Assembly: GCF_003597395.2 (NCBI RefSeq) | Contig: NC_133774.1 | Location: forward strand, 46,416,687-46,480,686 | Direction: 5' to 3' | Source: Chelonoidis abingdonii | Lineage: Eukaryota; Chordata; Testudines; Testudinidae | DNA: 64,000 bases | The notes under the pieces: generated by a model | What the model saw: only the letters and a program-made list of their open reading frames with translations | Databases searched by the model: none | Told to the model about the DNA's origin: nothing | Made by a program: the position numbers and the translations under genes | In this document: one piece after another, positions 46,634 through 60,692 of the stretch | Layout of the letters: each line of letters begins with the position of its first letter | How positions within the stretch are numbered: the first letter of the stretch is position 1

Positions 46634-46768
46634 GTCACCATACTGAGTTTTTGGTTAGCTAAATAAACATATGCTTTCTTTACTAATGATGGCTAGTCAT
46701 GGTACAATTGTAAGCCAACAAGTAGTACAAAAATTGTATAGTCTCTTTCTTTGAAAGAAAGCGGGGAG

Positions 46769-46783
46769 ATGGGGGGGGGGGGT
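46769..46783. repeat. Poly-G run
   Basis: A G-run in the ARSB intron 1 tail, about 185 bp before exon 2. It is possibly prone to length variation. Confidence 0.6.
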
Positions 46784-46940
46784 AATCCCTGTGCATGCAA
46801 TCTGTAAAGTACTTCCAGAGTCTTCTAGCAAATGCTTTATATAAGGTGGAATTGCAAGACTCCAGACTCATTTTATGTGTATATTTTTAAATACTGATAC
46901 AGTGCTTTCATTGCATACATTGCCATCATGCTGTAACTAA

Positions 46941-47228
<288 letters not shown>

Positions 47229-48024
47229 TAACAACAAACTCAGAATTAACATATAGCCAGTAAAACAATGTTTTAGCTGTTGTTTCAGCACATGATACCA
47301 AAATACAGTTCTCTAATTTGGCAGACTACACTTGATAAATAAATGTTGATATCCAAAAGCCTGTTGTTGAAAATGGTCTGATTTTTAAACCCACAGAAGC
47401 AAACATATTTCTATTTTAAACTCCACATTTAACTTGTCTCATTGTGCTCAGTTTCTCCACATGCTCTTAGATGAAACTTTAAACTGATTTTTTCATGTGT
47501 CTAGGTTTAGGTCAGACTTCTAACATTACTGTAGTTTGTGTATTGCTTTTTTTAATAGCAGTGTCTTAACTAGAAAAAGCAATAGGCATTTTACCAGACT
47601 TGGTCATTTTTTATATATTTCTAAATACAATGTAGATTTCTTGAATTCATTAGGCACTCAGATACTACCATGATCAAGGTGTTACAAGAACATAGATAAA
47701 ATTACATTTATAAAAAACTGTTAAAGGACCTTTAAAGTTGCAAAGTTAGGCACTCAAAAGTTACACTGCCAAAATTAAGGTACCTGTGTAACTTTAATTT
47801 GGCCCAGTTATGAGTATTCATTACAATACAGTCTTTAATTGGATGAGCTTATACTGTTTTTTTCATTGGACCCCTGCCCCATTAAGTGACTGGTTTGTTA
47901 TTAAATGTTTCCTTTTTATCTTCCACATTTTATATGCGACTCCAGGCCTTAATGTACGCCATCCACACACTGCACTGAATGCAAAACTATTAACTTTCTC
48001 CTGGGCTTGCTGTGATGCTCTCAC

Positions 48025-48145
48025 CAATGTATCTGAGTGCTTCACAAACATTAATGAATTTATCTTCACAACACCTCATGTCACGTTATCTGTGAGGATA
48101 ATGCTGCCTCATTGTACAGCTGGGGACCTGAGGCACAGAGATTAA
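48025..48145 (+). repeat. MIR-like SINE remnant
   Basis: CTCATTGTACAGCTGGGGACCTGAGGCACAGAG resembles the MIR core. Confidence 0.5.
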
Positions 48146-48355
48146 CACCAAAATTGTCAAGTGTCTAATCATTTTGGGTGCTCATGAGAGGGAAGTAATT
48201 TATTTTTCAGAGCTCTTAGCTCTTTATGTGTTCAAACCATGATTCCAGTTGAGCTGTGAATGTTCAATGCTTCTGCAAATCTCGCCCTATCTGTCTCAGG
48301 CTGAGCATTGAGAGAAACTGTCAGCTAGTGGTCCAAAATCACTAGATGCTCTTTA

Positions 48356-48379
48356 AAAACAAACAAACAAACAAACAAA
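48356..48379. repeat. AAAC microsatellite
   Basis: Six perfect or near-perfect AAAC units. Confidence 0.8.
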
Positions 48380-49462
48380 GACTCCTCACAATTTATTTCT
48401 TGTTTTCAAGAGCATATTTCTGATGTTTCCTTTAGAAAGCCCTTCCATGTCTTCCTTTGACGTTCTCTGCATCTATGGAGCTTTTCACATAAACAATATG
48501 GTATAGTTGGAAGTTGTTTGGCTAGACCTTTAGTTGTTTGGTTTGTGATGGGGTTTCATTAGGTTTTTAGGTGGAGTGCATTAGAAGAAGAAATGTTTTT
48601 GGTCAAAGTCTTGGATTTTGAAACTGAATCTGCCCCCACACTGAGCCTAAATTTGGTTGCTTTCAGGGTATGCTTAGCAAAATTCCCCTGTTATTCTGGA
48701 TAATTTTTGAGTGGTAAAGTTAGGGTTGATTTAGAAATGAGGTTGCAATGGGTTTTTGAGGCAATTTTATTGCTTTCAGTCAATGGGAGTTAAAGCTGCG
48801 CAGTACCTTTTAAGATTGGACCCTTGATGGACATAAAATTTGTAGGAGAGCCTTATTTCTGATTCTTAAGATCCATAACTTTTTCTGTAAAGAATAATTT
48901 GTTTCTTTCACCAGTTGGTGTCAGCAGCAGATCAGAAATCACCACATAGTTAACATGGAAAGCATTCCTGTAATCTGTTACCAATCTATAAATGTGAAGA
49001 GTACGATAATTCCAGTGTTCATAGTATCTGTTTAGGTATAAGCATTCTATATGTTTACAAAACCATAACTAAAAGTTATTCTAGTTAGTTCTATAACAGG
49101 CTCAGAACATGTGCATTATTTTAATGCTAGTATCTTTGATTTATATGCATACCAATTTATATGGAAAGTTATTAAACTGCTCTTAAAATTTTTCTGGGTT
49201 CATATAATTGATACATAGAATTGTATTTTGTGCTTTATTTTCAAATAAATACAAGATGAGAAATGTTAAGGAATGTTTGACTGATTAGCCTTGTTTTTTA
49301 AAAAAAAGTGAAACTCTGAAGGGATAATTTTTCTAAATCACAAAGGGCAGTTTGCCACTCAACTCACTTTGTGCCCTTTGAAAGTCTTCTCCTGATGTAT
49401 TAGTTTATATATAGTAAATTATATGTTGGCTTGCTCACTTTGTCACCTTTTCCCTGTTCTAG

Positions 49463-49653
49463 GTTATCTTCTGGGAAGTGAAGATTATTATTCCCATGAA
49501 CGTTGCGTGTTCATCAGTGCAAAGAATGCAACACGCTGTGCTCTTGATTTTCGAGATGGAGAGGAAGTTGCTGTTGGATTTGGAAACATGTATTCCACTA
49601 ATATATTTACGAAAAGAGCTGTAGATCTTATAGCCAGCCATAAAACTGAGAAG
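49463..49653 (+). CDS. ARSB: ARSB exon 3
   Basis: This 191-bp exon has its acceptor in CTGTTCTAG (AG at 49461-49462) and completes the glycine codon split with exon 2. It then reads [14 protein letters not shown] and ends at HKTEK before the donor GTGCAG at 49654, phase 0. It contains the N-glycosylation sequon NAT at residue 175 (human N188 by the constant offset of 13) and the cysteine pair C168 and C179, which probably lie in the family's disulfide framework. The donor starts GTGCAG rather than GTAAGT, which is a weaker match to consensus. It is still accepted because the frame, the length and the join to exon 4 all fit. Confidence 0.96.
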
Positions 49654-50029
49654 GTGCAGTAGACAGCTGTTGCTTTTTTGAGAACTTACTTTACAAGTTT
49701 CTTAATATTTTCGTGCAATATTTATTTATAAGACTTGAGCTTGCTTCATAAACAATAGCTGATAAATATCTAGATACAGAGCTGCATTTATGATAACCCT
49801 CACTGTCTTATCAGCGTAGCTGGCCTTGGGCTGCTTTCTCACAGGAACAAAGACCTACACTAAACCTAGAGTTAAATAGGACATACTCTCTTATGAGTGC
49901 AGGTTTTGCAAAATACAGATTGATCCACTAGAAAATAGGCCCAGATCAGCAAAGTGCACTTATCTGAAAAGCTCAGCAAATAGAAACGGACAGTATTTCG
50001 TTGACACTTTATTGTTCAAAGCCCTTATA

Positions 50030-50434
50030 GAGTAGAACCTCAGCATTATGAACACCAGAGTTATGAACTGACCAGTCAACCTCATAAGTCATTTGGAACT
50101 GGAAATATGCAATCAGGCAGCAGCAGAGACAAAAAAAGGCAAATACAGTACCAGTACTGTGTTAAATGTAAACTACTAAAAAAAAATACAGGGAAAGTTT
50201 AAAAGAAAGATTTGACAAGGTAAGGAAACTGTTTCTGTGCTTGTTTCATTTAAATTAAGATGGTGAAAAGCAGCATTTTTCTTCTGCATAGTAAAGTTTC
50301 AAAGCTGTATTAAGTCAATGTTCAGTTGTAAACTTTTGAAATAACAACGATAATGTTTTTTTCAGAGTTAGGAACATTTCAGAGTTACGAACAACTTCCA
50401 TTTCTGAGGTATTTGTAACTTTGAGGTTCTACTG
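50030..50434. mobile_element. Mariner/Tigger-like MITE with TA TSD
   Basis: TA at 50028-50029 precedes GAGTAGAACCTCAG, and GAGGTTCTACTG is followed by TA at 50435-50436. The inverted ends extend inward (TTATGAACACC against GTATTTGTAA). 405 bp, noncoding. Confidence 0.8.
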
Positions 50435-51489
50435 TATTGTATAACTTGGTGCACATAATAGTTGAGAAGACTTCTACAGGAGATACACAGTGTAGGATGG
50501 GGCTGGATGTGAATGAAGATTTTAATCATTGCACAGAAAAATAATTAACAACATAGCTTTACTTCATATAAAGGATATTGTATAAATAATGTTCAAACTC
50601 ACAAGCCAGGAACGTTTCCCTCATTAGAATCATCTTCCTTATTAAGATGCAGTGTGCTAAATGTAAAATATCTTAACCTGTATTTATAAAAAGAAGCAAA
50701 GTTGAAGTTCTTAATTTAAAGGTCCTAGAAAAAATCCAGAATCTCTCTTTCACTCCTCTAATATAAAGACCTGTGACCATGACGTAAACTTTTGTATTAA
50801 ACACTGCAGTTCAGTTAGCCCTCCACCCCAAACTAACTTTGTTGTTGTTAAAACTCACAACAAGATAGTACAAATGGGCTACCTTGCTTTGGACAAGAAC
50901 ACATAGAATGCTAGTATGTGGGGTAATTGACGTATTTGTAACAAATGCATTATTTTGTTTTACTGCAATCTGACGTATTACATTGTTAATTTACATATGC
51001 ACATACTAAAGGGGAAACTGCTAAGTGAAGGCATGACAATTTTCAGAACTGAAATGTGTTTAAGACTGAATTTTTTTGGCTAAACTTCAGCCAGAGCAGT
51101 TCAGCTGTTTTTAAGAATGAGTTTAGGGGGAAAATGTTTTGTTAGTACTAAAAAAAAAAAAAATCTGGTGACTTGTCTTTGAGGAGTTCTCATGGCCCAG
51201 TGCTTGAAATTTGACAGAAGAGGTGGACTTTGTCAGGCAAGTGCCTTTTGTCATCTTTGTGAACATCCACCCAAATTTTGGCCAGTTTATAAACCCTTGA
51301 AAAATCTCAGTTTGCACATGCTCAGTAGAGACTTGCTGGAGTTTCACAGCTACACTGAATATAAGAGTCTGACTGCAGTAGGCATGCTCAAGCCTGGGTT
51401 AAGTAGGACGTTCCCTGCAGTGGCAGAGGAGGCACCAGAACTAAGAACAGGGAGCCTGTCTTTCCTGTGTTGTCAATGATACCCTGCCT

Positions 51490-52820
51490 TACCTTTCCCA
51501 GCCTGTTAGGGCCCAGGCAACATGGAGGAGGAGGAAACTGCCTCATTCAGATGCAAAGGAGGGGAGAATAGATTGGAACTGGAGGCCGGCAGCGTGAATG
51601 GACTGGGATTGTCTGGGCGAGCAGACAGGAGCTAGGGAGGGAGATGGGGAGGAAGAGGAGTTTAAGAGCCGTGTGTGTGTGTGGTGGGATGGAGGGACTG
51701 AGATGGGATGAGGAGACTGGGACTTGCTGAAAATGAGACTGGGAACCAGTGGTGTGTAACTGGAGGCGGGTAGGTAGATATGACAAGGAGCCAGAGAGCA
51801 AAGGGAGAACTGGTACAAGGATGGGGGGAACACTGAGCTTGGATGAGCAGTTCTGGGAGTCAGGTGGTGTAGGAAACGTGGGTAGGTGTGGGGAGAGAAA
51901 CAGGTTGGATGAGGATCCTGGAAGGGGTGATTGGGACTGACAGAAGTCACAGGGTGAATGGACCCTTTAAACGGAGATGGGGCTTCAACAGTGTACCATT
52001 ATTAATTATCTGCTTCCCAGCCTGAGAAGGTGGGACTAAGAAGCATCAGGTGATAGTTCTATAAGGTTCAGGTATCCATTACACTGAGAGAGATCATTCT
52101 GGGGGTTAAAATCACAGTGAGTGGGAAGGTTCTGAGCCAGGTTTTGTAGGAGGCTTGGTACCCCAGGGGAGCCAGCCGGGGACCCAGGGTTCTGTCCTGG
52201 AGTAGAGAAACCACAGGGAGCAAGCAGGCTCCTATGGAAGGCTCTGAGAATGGTATTCCAGGGGAACTAGCCTGAGGGCAGAGTGTTCCATACCAGAGCA
52301 GGAAAAAAACCTCAAAGATTGCCCAGAAAAGGGCTGTGAACAGGGCCTAGAGCATGTGCTGAAGAGACGTCTCAAAGGGCAGAAGAACATCTTTTGTTTT
52401 TTTATTTGTTTTTGATTTGGCTGGAAGACTAAGCTACGTATCCAGTACAGGTGGAGAGCCAAGGAGACCCATCTCAGGGAAGGAAACTGAGGCAGAGAGT
52501 TGTAGCAGTGCCACCCTTCCCCAGCAGGGGGTGCTGTGAGGCAGCCACACCCTCTGACAATTGGGCATGGTACTGGGAGCAAGGAGGGGGTGATTAGAAC
52601 ATGCTAGTCAAGGGGACTGGGACGAGAAGTCTGAGGAGTGGTGACTGGAACTGACCAGGTAAGATGAATGTGACTGAGACGAGGAGCCAGGGATGAGAAA
52701 GAGAAAGGCCTGGCACAGTTTGGAGAGGATAGGGCAGAATAAGGGGGAATTGGCAGGAAAGTGTTAGTGCCAGTAATGGAACCCCAGGTTCCTGAGTTTT
52801 GCCATTTCTCTGCTGTCAGC
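51490..52820. repeat. Purine-rich LTR-like repeat block
   Basis: Purine-rich with GGGACTGAGATGGGATGAGG-type motifs at both ends and an LTR-like centre (52000-52570) containing CCAGCAGGGGGTGCTG. Boundaries are not resolved. A short GT run lies at about 51669-51682. Confidence 0.4.
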
Positions 52821-53887
52821 AAATATCTGTAAAACCCACTGGCGAAGCATGTGTCTTATTCCCTCTAGTGCTGGTCCACTTAGAGGATAACAACCTATTA
52901 CTGGTATCAATTACTCCATTAGCTCCAGGTGTAGGGGTCAGTATGGTGGACTTAAATGTTTTAACCCTGCTAATGACCCATGTGGGTGTCAATGTGATGC
53001 CACATTATAGAATTTGTCTTCCTTTATTTTTAAAGCCTAGGAAATTACAAAAAACTATATTAAAAGAAAAGTAAGATTGCAAAGTCATGCACTCAGGTTA
53101 GGGTATGCCAGAATTAAGGTTGTCTGACACACCTTAATTAGGCTCTCTTGTGTATATGTGTTGTGATAGTCTTTTATTGTATGATTATGTACTATTTTTC
53201 AGTTATTAGTTTGCAGAACTTGTACAAAGAATTTACCCTGAGGTAAGACTTAGAATACAACGTAGCTTGCCGATAACTAACCGAACCAATTGCAGGAAGA
53301 TACTTAGTGGAATGAAATGGTCTGTCATTGGTTTAAAAATAAAAAAACGTAAAAGCCCCACTGGTCATGGTGAGTTGGGCTCCTCATAAGGTCTGTAATA
53401 GGAATGTAAAAAGAAAATGCAATGGAGATTTTTGTGACAAAGGACACCATCACTAACCAGAATATTTTGCGCATGAAATATGGTTGTATTTTGAATAATG
53501 AATCTGGGATTCAGACTTTCTACCCAAATCCGTTTACAATTTGCTATTTGATGACTTACAGATTTGTAAAACTTTGCTGTAGTTATAGAAACAGTATTGT
53601 ATGCAGTTTGGCCTTGCTTTTGAAAAAAGGATAGGAAGCTAAGTTGAGTGGCAGGAAGATCATAAAATCAACTGGCTTTCTTACCATTAAAATCTTCACT
53701 AATATTTCAGTACCTTTTATAAAAAATCTCTCCTAGAATATGTATATCTTATGCTTAGAGAAATCAGGAGGAAAACAAGACAATTGCTGAATTAATTGGT
53801 TCATGTGATTTTAATTTATTTATCTATGCATTTAATGCCTGGGTACTCTTCTCATCTAGCTTGCAAACTGCTTTTTTTCCTCCCTAG

Positions 53888-54095
53888 CCTCTGTTTCTCT
53901 ACCTTGCTCTCCAATCTGTCCATGAGCCCCTTCAGGTCCCTGGGAAATACATGAAACCGTACGACTTCATCAAAGATGAGAAGAGACGTCATTATGCGGG
54001 AATGGTATCCATTATGGATGAAGCTGTAGGAAATGTCACTGCAGCCCTGAAGAGATTTGGACTTTGGAACAACACAGTTCTCATCTTCTCTACTG
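53888..54095 (+). CDS. ARSB: ARSB exon 4 (last ARSB exon in window)
   Basis: This 208-bp exon follows CTCCCTAG, starts [16 protein letters not shown] and ends with ...LIFST plus the first base of the next codon before GTAAGA at 54096. H229 in the SVHEP motif equals human H242, an active-site residue that binds the sulfate. Two sequons, N266-V-T and N278-N-T, match human N279 and N291. The expected next residues, DNGG and so on (calcium-binding Asp and Asn), would come from exon 5. I could not find that exon before 64000, so intron 4 is at least 9.9 kb here and the remaining exons lie beyond the window. Total ARSB seen: 859 coding bases with an uninterrupted frame. Confidence 0.97.
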
Positions 54096-54629
54096 GTAAG
54101 ACTGTTTAGTCAAATACATTCAATGAGTCACCTGAATATAAGCTGAAGAGAGACAAATCTAACCACTAAATGGTCCATTTCAGAACAGATTTTAAATGCA
54201 AGGAGCTATAAAAATAAAATAAACTTTTCCTAAAAGAGGATAAATTTATTTTTCCCTCTTAGACGTAAATAAACAATTTTAAGGGAGTGTTTCTGAAAAC
54301 AAAGGATTAATGCCATTGTCTAGAACCATATGCAGTGCAGAAGGGCATTGTACAAAGTTACTGAGAGCCTTGTGTGAGGTGTTGGGGGTCTTCAATTTCC
54401 TTTAAATTCACTTGCTTTTAAGGTTACAGTACCTCTCAAGATTGAGCCTTTACTCACACAGCTCTGCCAATTCACCTCAGTCCTGACTTATGGTGCCCAT
54501 TTTTCCAGGCACTGTTCAAACTGTCCCTTCTAATGTATGATACAAACAAACATATAGCAGGGACTTGAGTACACCGGGTAGTGACAAATACCCTGTGACA
54601 TAACTGCCTGGACAATTTGTGTGGATGGA

Positions 54630-54652
54630 TGGACACACACACACACACACAC
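54630..54652. repeat. CA microsatellite
   Basis: ACACACAC run in ARSB intron 4. Confidence 0.85.
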
Positions 54653-57600
54653 AATTTAATCTTTTCTTACAAAGTAACACAGTGTAATGCAGGTTTAGAG
54701 CAAGGGGAGGCTTCCCTGCACTCCTCAGCCTGGGTTCATCTGCTGAACTTCCTTCTGAGTTCCCCCTTGCTTCCTCTTCCTTCCACTTATATCCTTCCAA
54801 TTACATCGTTAGCCCAGTGTTTACCACCCAGGTGCTCATAGTCCCCCAACAGAAAGTGTAAAATTGGCTTCAGTTAAGCCTGCTCTCTTCCCAGTGCTGT
54901 AGCAAACACAGTGACCAAGGTGTCACCGCTAGTATCCTATCACAAATTGGTTGAGGCCAAACATCTGTGTTTAGTTATATATACCCTTTGGCTTGACTGA
55001 AATATTACTTTGGGCCCTTAACCTTCTGAAACAAATTTCCACTAATAAAACCAACTTTGATACTTGCTGATGGATTCTTAATCTATCAGACTTAGATTGA
55101 AAGCTTTTCAGGCAAGAACTGTCTTCTACTGTGTGTATGTTTAGCACACTGGGGACCCAATCTTGTTTAAAACTTCTAGGCTACTACTGTAATATTAAAA
55201 AAAAAAAAAAAAAAAGTACAGTCTCCCTTACATCTGAACTGAATTTAGTTGAAATCTAGAAGTGTTCACAGGATTCAGGGGAATAATGCAATGTCCTGCA
55301 TCCTTCAAAATGTTTTTCCCCCTCCCCACTTGGTCTGATTTGAGAGTGGGAATAGCCGTTCAAAGCTTCCAACCTTTACTATACCCAGGTTTTACTTACT
55401 ATGGTTTGCTTGGGGGTAGGGCAGGAATTTCTGAACATCTCACTTTGTATTCGTTGAAATATTTTGAATGTAACAGCTCTGTTAGCTTTGAGGCTAAAAC
55501 CTGCCTACTCATTGAGATTGTATTCATATTCCGATCCCAGTTCAAATGAGGCCTAATACCTGTACTATGTAAACATCTTTGTTCTGGGAGGAACCCCCAT
55601 TATAAGATGTATTCATATTTGGAACTTCATATGAGCAAAGCTGTATGGAATCTGATATCAATACTTACTGCATATGTTAAATTGCACCCTCCACTCTTGA
55701 CCCCAGTACAGCTGTTTTCAGTATAATTCTTTCAGTAGATTATGGACTAAAACTAAAGACATCTGAGCTGGAAACATAGTAGTTACACTTAAACTAAGTT
55801 TTCAATCAATTAGCTTGTGCTTTATAAAATCTAGTATTTTTCTTACCGTCGCAGTATACTTTTAATGACTGCTATCTGTAGTTGATTATTTAGCTATGTT
55901 TAGACAAGTGTCGGGCTGTCAGGAGGAGCCCAAGTCACAGTTTTATCCAATGGGATTTGACAATTTAAACTGCCAGAAATGGAACTTAACAATTGAAACT
56001 CAAGGAAATTGGCCCTAGATCAGGCAAATCATAGGACAGTTATTCATTTTTCCAGTCTTCTTACGTCACTTCACACAGCTATTGTCTATAGTAAACATTG
56101 CATGCGTTAAAGGCACAGCTTCCAAAAAACACATGTTGAAACTATTAAATCTATTCAGCTTCTTTGTATTACACTTAAAAAAAAAATCTTTAACTTAAAT
56201 CTTTGAAAAGACCATAGGAAAGTGTTTGAAAAGAGAAGCCTAAAGTCATGCAGCTTGGTGTCATATGGGGACTTGGTGCTGTTGTATCCTTGCAGGTTAT
56301 TTACACTGTTTCAGTCTCTCAAAGGTGCTCCCCATAAATGGGAGTGTAGATGCCTATTTGCAGCTATAACATCAGTGGGTAAGGAGGGGTGAACCCCACA
56401 AGCAGGGTGGAGCTGACTTATGCTTAATTATGGAGCTTAAACTCCTGCTACACCCAAAATCTCAGTTCCCATCCCAACTTCCCCTCAATGCTTTCTCCAG
56501 TGTAAGGCATGCTCTCCCTTACAAGTCCCAGCCTGCTCAATCTTTCACGTTCTGCAGCTTACCTCCCAGTAAGAAGAGATCCCTTTCCTTCCTGATCTTT
56601 CTCACTTTGCTTATCTTCTGAATTTACACCTTCTTTTCAGCCCCCCAAAACTTGACTTCTCAGGAGAGTCCATATCATTATCCTCCTTACTGATGGACTA
56701 GGGGCTTAAACCATAGACCCTCTTTCCTCCTTCCCTCCCCCCACCTCAGTCCAGGGCAAGGGACAGATCCTCCGTAGCACTGGGAATTCCATCCAAGATG
56801 TCTCTTCCCCTGCTGCAGGACTAATTTTACTGGCTCGCCTCCCAATTTTCTCTGACCCTGGCTAATCTGCTCTGGGGTTCCTCACAACCTGAAAAATTTA
56901 AGTAGCGCTTGGGACAGAGAATATAATAGCAATTGGGCAACCAGATATATAAAAATTGGCCCTGTCTTGCCATAGTCGTAATGTAAAGGTGATAACCTGG
57001 GGCATTAAAATTGGTGAGGTAGGAGGGAGTAAGGAGTCATAAGACTACAGCCCGGATGAATATCAATTTTGTCCATACTTCCCATTTTAACTGGAAATTC
57101 CCAAAGTCCCTTCTTCAAGGAGGATCATGGGCTGTAATTACATAAGTATAGTAAAGCCCACATTTGGATATCTTCTTCTCATTGCCACAAATCCCAGCAC
57201 AAAGTTATGTATTGATACTGTTCCCTAATGATTTGCTGCTGTTAGCTATGCTGATTGGTGTTACTGCAACAAATGTACAGTCTCCCTGTTGTTGACTCCT
57301 TTAATTATGGACTCTAATATACAGAACACTTTCACTGGAATCTCACTGAATTATTACAGAAGATGTTTTATTACAGATTATTCTGTATTACAGATTATTC
57401 TGAATTATTACAGAAGATGTTCTCCCAAAGAGAATAGTAGAGAGTTCAATAAACATTCTTTCTCTTTCTTCCTCTTTTTGTATGATATGGCCTAACCAGA
57501 ATTCCCTTGAAAACATGCCAGTTGGCAAATGAAACTACTGCACATTTTAAAAGGACTTTGTAAAATGTATATAGGGACTCCAGATCCTCTTTAAAGTGGT

Positions 57601-60600
57601 CTAATGGAAACCTCAGGCCAGAAATGAAATAATCTGACCATTAATACAGTCTGTCTCCATAAGTACATCACGTAAGTCCACACTTCTGCTGTCTTACTGG
57701 GTTTTTTTTTTTGTACAGATGAACTTCTTGCACAAGTAAATAGGCAAGAGTAAGCCAGTGAACTACAGTGTTACCCAACATTATTTTATAATGCAAACAT
57801 TTCCACAGTTGCTTTGTTAGTCTGAAACCAGAAATAAATGAGCTATTAATTATTAAATGATTAAAATATCAGATGTACAGTGATATCAAGAACTACCAAG
57901 TGATTAGAAAATTATACTGATATATCATTCAGTAAACTTGGTTTTACAGAGCATCATACATACTCCGCTTCCATAATGAAATGGGTAGTGTCAGTGAAAT
58001 GACTGTGTGCAAACAAAGCAGATATTATGTATGCAGCAGTAACTCTATGACAGCCTTGGGCATTAGAACATATGTAGCTGAAAAGAACTGGACAATGGGG
58101 TTATTCCCTTTTGAAAAGTGCCAGGGAGTCTAACTTTCAATAAATTGAAGGGGACCTTCCTTCAAAATCAGAAATAAAGGATGTAATCTCTACCAGTTCA
58201 GCAGTCTTCTATCTCAGTAGTCCAAGTCTTTTTTTGGAACATGGACAATGACTACAGGTGAGAATGCTACAAGCTGAAATCAGGAGTCACTTTGTGTAGC
58301 ACATATCATAATATCTTGGATGGAAACTTGCCAGCACTATAGCAAGCTAGTCTCATTGAGTTCGGCATCCGTTATTTTTTCATTAAAACAGATAACTTAT
58401 TTAACCTTAAATTTTATCCTAAATGATAAGATGGTCATAACTGCCAAAACAAAACCATAACTTTCACTTAGAGCCCTGCGTAGGACTACTGCCTAGCTCT
58501 GCAGTAGGACTGGGATCACATGGGTTCCAGAGGACCCACTGCCATAATAGCAAGAGAGAGAGTAAAGAATAGTCCTGTGTAGGACTCTCCTTTTCCCTCC
58601 CTCGCTCCCAGCCTCTCGTTCACCTCTATAAACTCTCTCATTCTGGAAAGTATTGCAGTATCTTAGTTACCACAAGAGAGTCCTGTAAGATGTAATGTAC
58701 TGCTTTTCCTTTCAAAACTTAATTTACATAGATTTTATAACATGTTGGTGTTCTTTTAGCTAACAGAGCATGTGGCAGACTATTATTTTCCCTCTAAAGA
58801 TGATCTTGTATCATTTTACATGTGATTGATAAAGTTAAGGGCAAAATTGTGTTATATATGCTTATTGTGTGTTGCAGGAAAAAAAACTTTTTTTCCGCAC
58901 TATTCTTTGTTTTTGACACTTTGAAAGACTACATTGCTTATGTAAATATTAGAAATCTGTAAATGGTGTTGGAGGATTGATAGTTCCAGTTGTACATAAT
59001 TGATTAAATATAGTCATGTTAAAGTTTCACTAAACACTATTTTGCGCATATCTGATTTCAAAAGGCTTCTCACATACCAAAATAAAAAAATCCCAGTAAA
59101 ACTCCCCAATTAGTTTAGCAATATAAAAATGTATAGAAAAGCTATCACATGATAAAACAATCAGCTGTTTTAAAACTCTGGCCAGACTAAAACTTTTAAA
59201 ATGTGTTTTTCCATCTTAGCACAGATTAAAGTGGCTAGCGTGTTTGTGTCCATACTACAATTTTTTACAACTGTGGCTTAGCCATGTTTAAACTAAATAT
59301 TTGTACCTGCTCAGTGCTCAAATTGGGTCTTATGAGATGAGAAAGAGAAGTGAGAAAGGTGATAATAGTCACTCTGGACCCACCTTGGTCATAAGCAGCA
59401 TGAAGACACCTTCTGTAACTCCCCATTCCCCAATATCTAATTGACCTTGAAAAGTCTTCTGTCCTTTCCCATCCATTTTCCCTTCTAGCCTATCATCTCA
59501 CTCTTGTTCTATGAGCTCTCGCATTAAATTCTCTTTTGCCAGGCTGACCTTTTGCTACAGATTAAGCAATCTGACTTTTGCTACAGATTAAGTTGGGGAC
59601 TACAGTTGTGGCTTTACATGCCACTGCGTGCTATTCTTCTGCTTCCTGGGAATAAGGTTCTAAGCATGTGCTCAAAGACCTATAGGCCATCCTCCAGCTT
59701 TTTTCCCGAAGGCCTTTGTATAGTCCCTAAAGAAAACTCTTTCCTATCTTTCTGGCTGGTTTGAGAAAGTTTTCCCTTCACAAGGACTACTGCTTCAAGG
59801 TAGCCTGACATACCAGAAAGGCAGAATGGCTCTAGCAACTCAGTTTCTGATCCTGTAAGAAGGGTTAATTTTGAATGCTGTGCTCTTGGACACAGTTTTG
59901 CATGAACCTGGTTTCTTGTGGTATGGACAAAGTCTTACAGGGTTTAAGAACAAAAGTAGTCTTCCTAGAGAATCCCATAGTGCACAGCACAATGTTAGCA
60001 TGGTGTCTGAATTGCAGCTATTTCCAAATTTGGAAATTCGGTTTGGTTGAGGGAACTTTCATGGCCTTATTTGATTGAGTGTGAATCTCCAAGTATTACC
60101 CACCTATTTAGGGTTAATTAAACTCATTAAAATATATGCAGATGGTATACTGGGTTATAGCACCTACACTTATTTGGGTGATTGCACATTCAGTATAAAC
60201 AACCTCAGGTGCATATCTTTTGGACTTACATATTTCAGTGCTGACTCTGAGTCCTTTTTTGTGGGATCTTTCCTTAGTGAAAAACAAGCCTTCTTGTTAG
60301 GAATAAAACAATATTGTATCATCTCGCAATAGCTTTGCGCATTACGCAGGACATCAGAATTGATTCTCTAAGGGATGGTGTGGGTTAGAGTAGTGTGAGA
60401 ACTGTTTGGAAAATACCAGTTATTGTAAGTGGAATATTTTGCAGAAATATACAGCCCTGAGGTTTGGATGAAAAGCAGAAAATAGACTAGTTTCACCTAG
60501 TATTAAGACTTAATTGTTTTGCATGCCTGTAGTGTTGTTATGCCAATAAAATAAAAACCAGCAAGATCTTATTGAAGAGGATAAGGCAAAATGCCATATT

Positions 60601-60674
60601 TGTTGTGAATGCAGAAAGAATCATAGTAAGCAGTCAGTTGTAGCTATAACATTCCATTCAGTTTCACATTCATT

Positions 60675-60692
60675 CACACACACACACACACA
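60675..60692. repeat. CA microsatellite
   Basis: Short CA run. Confidence 0.8.

Larger units (their letters stand above)
49654..53887 (+). other. ARSB intron 3
   Basis: It contains a mariner/Tigger-like MITE (50030-50434) and a purine-rich LTR-like block (about 51490-52820). 50440-51480 and 52830-53887 show only AT-rich, non-repetitive looking sequence. Confidence 0.8.
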
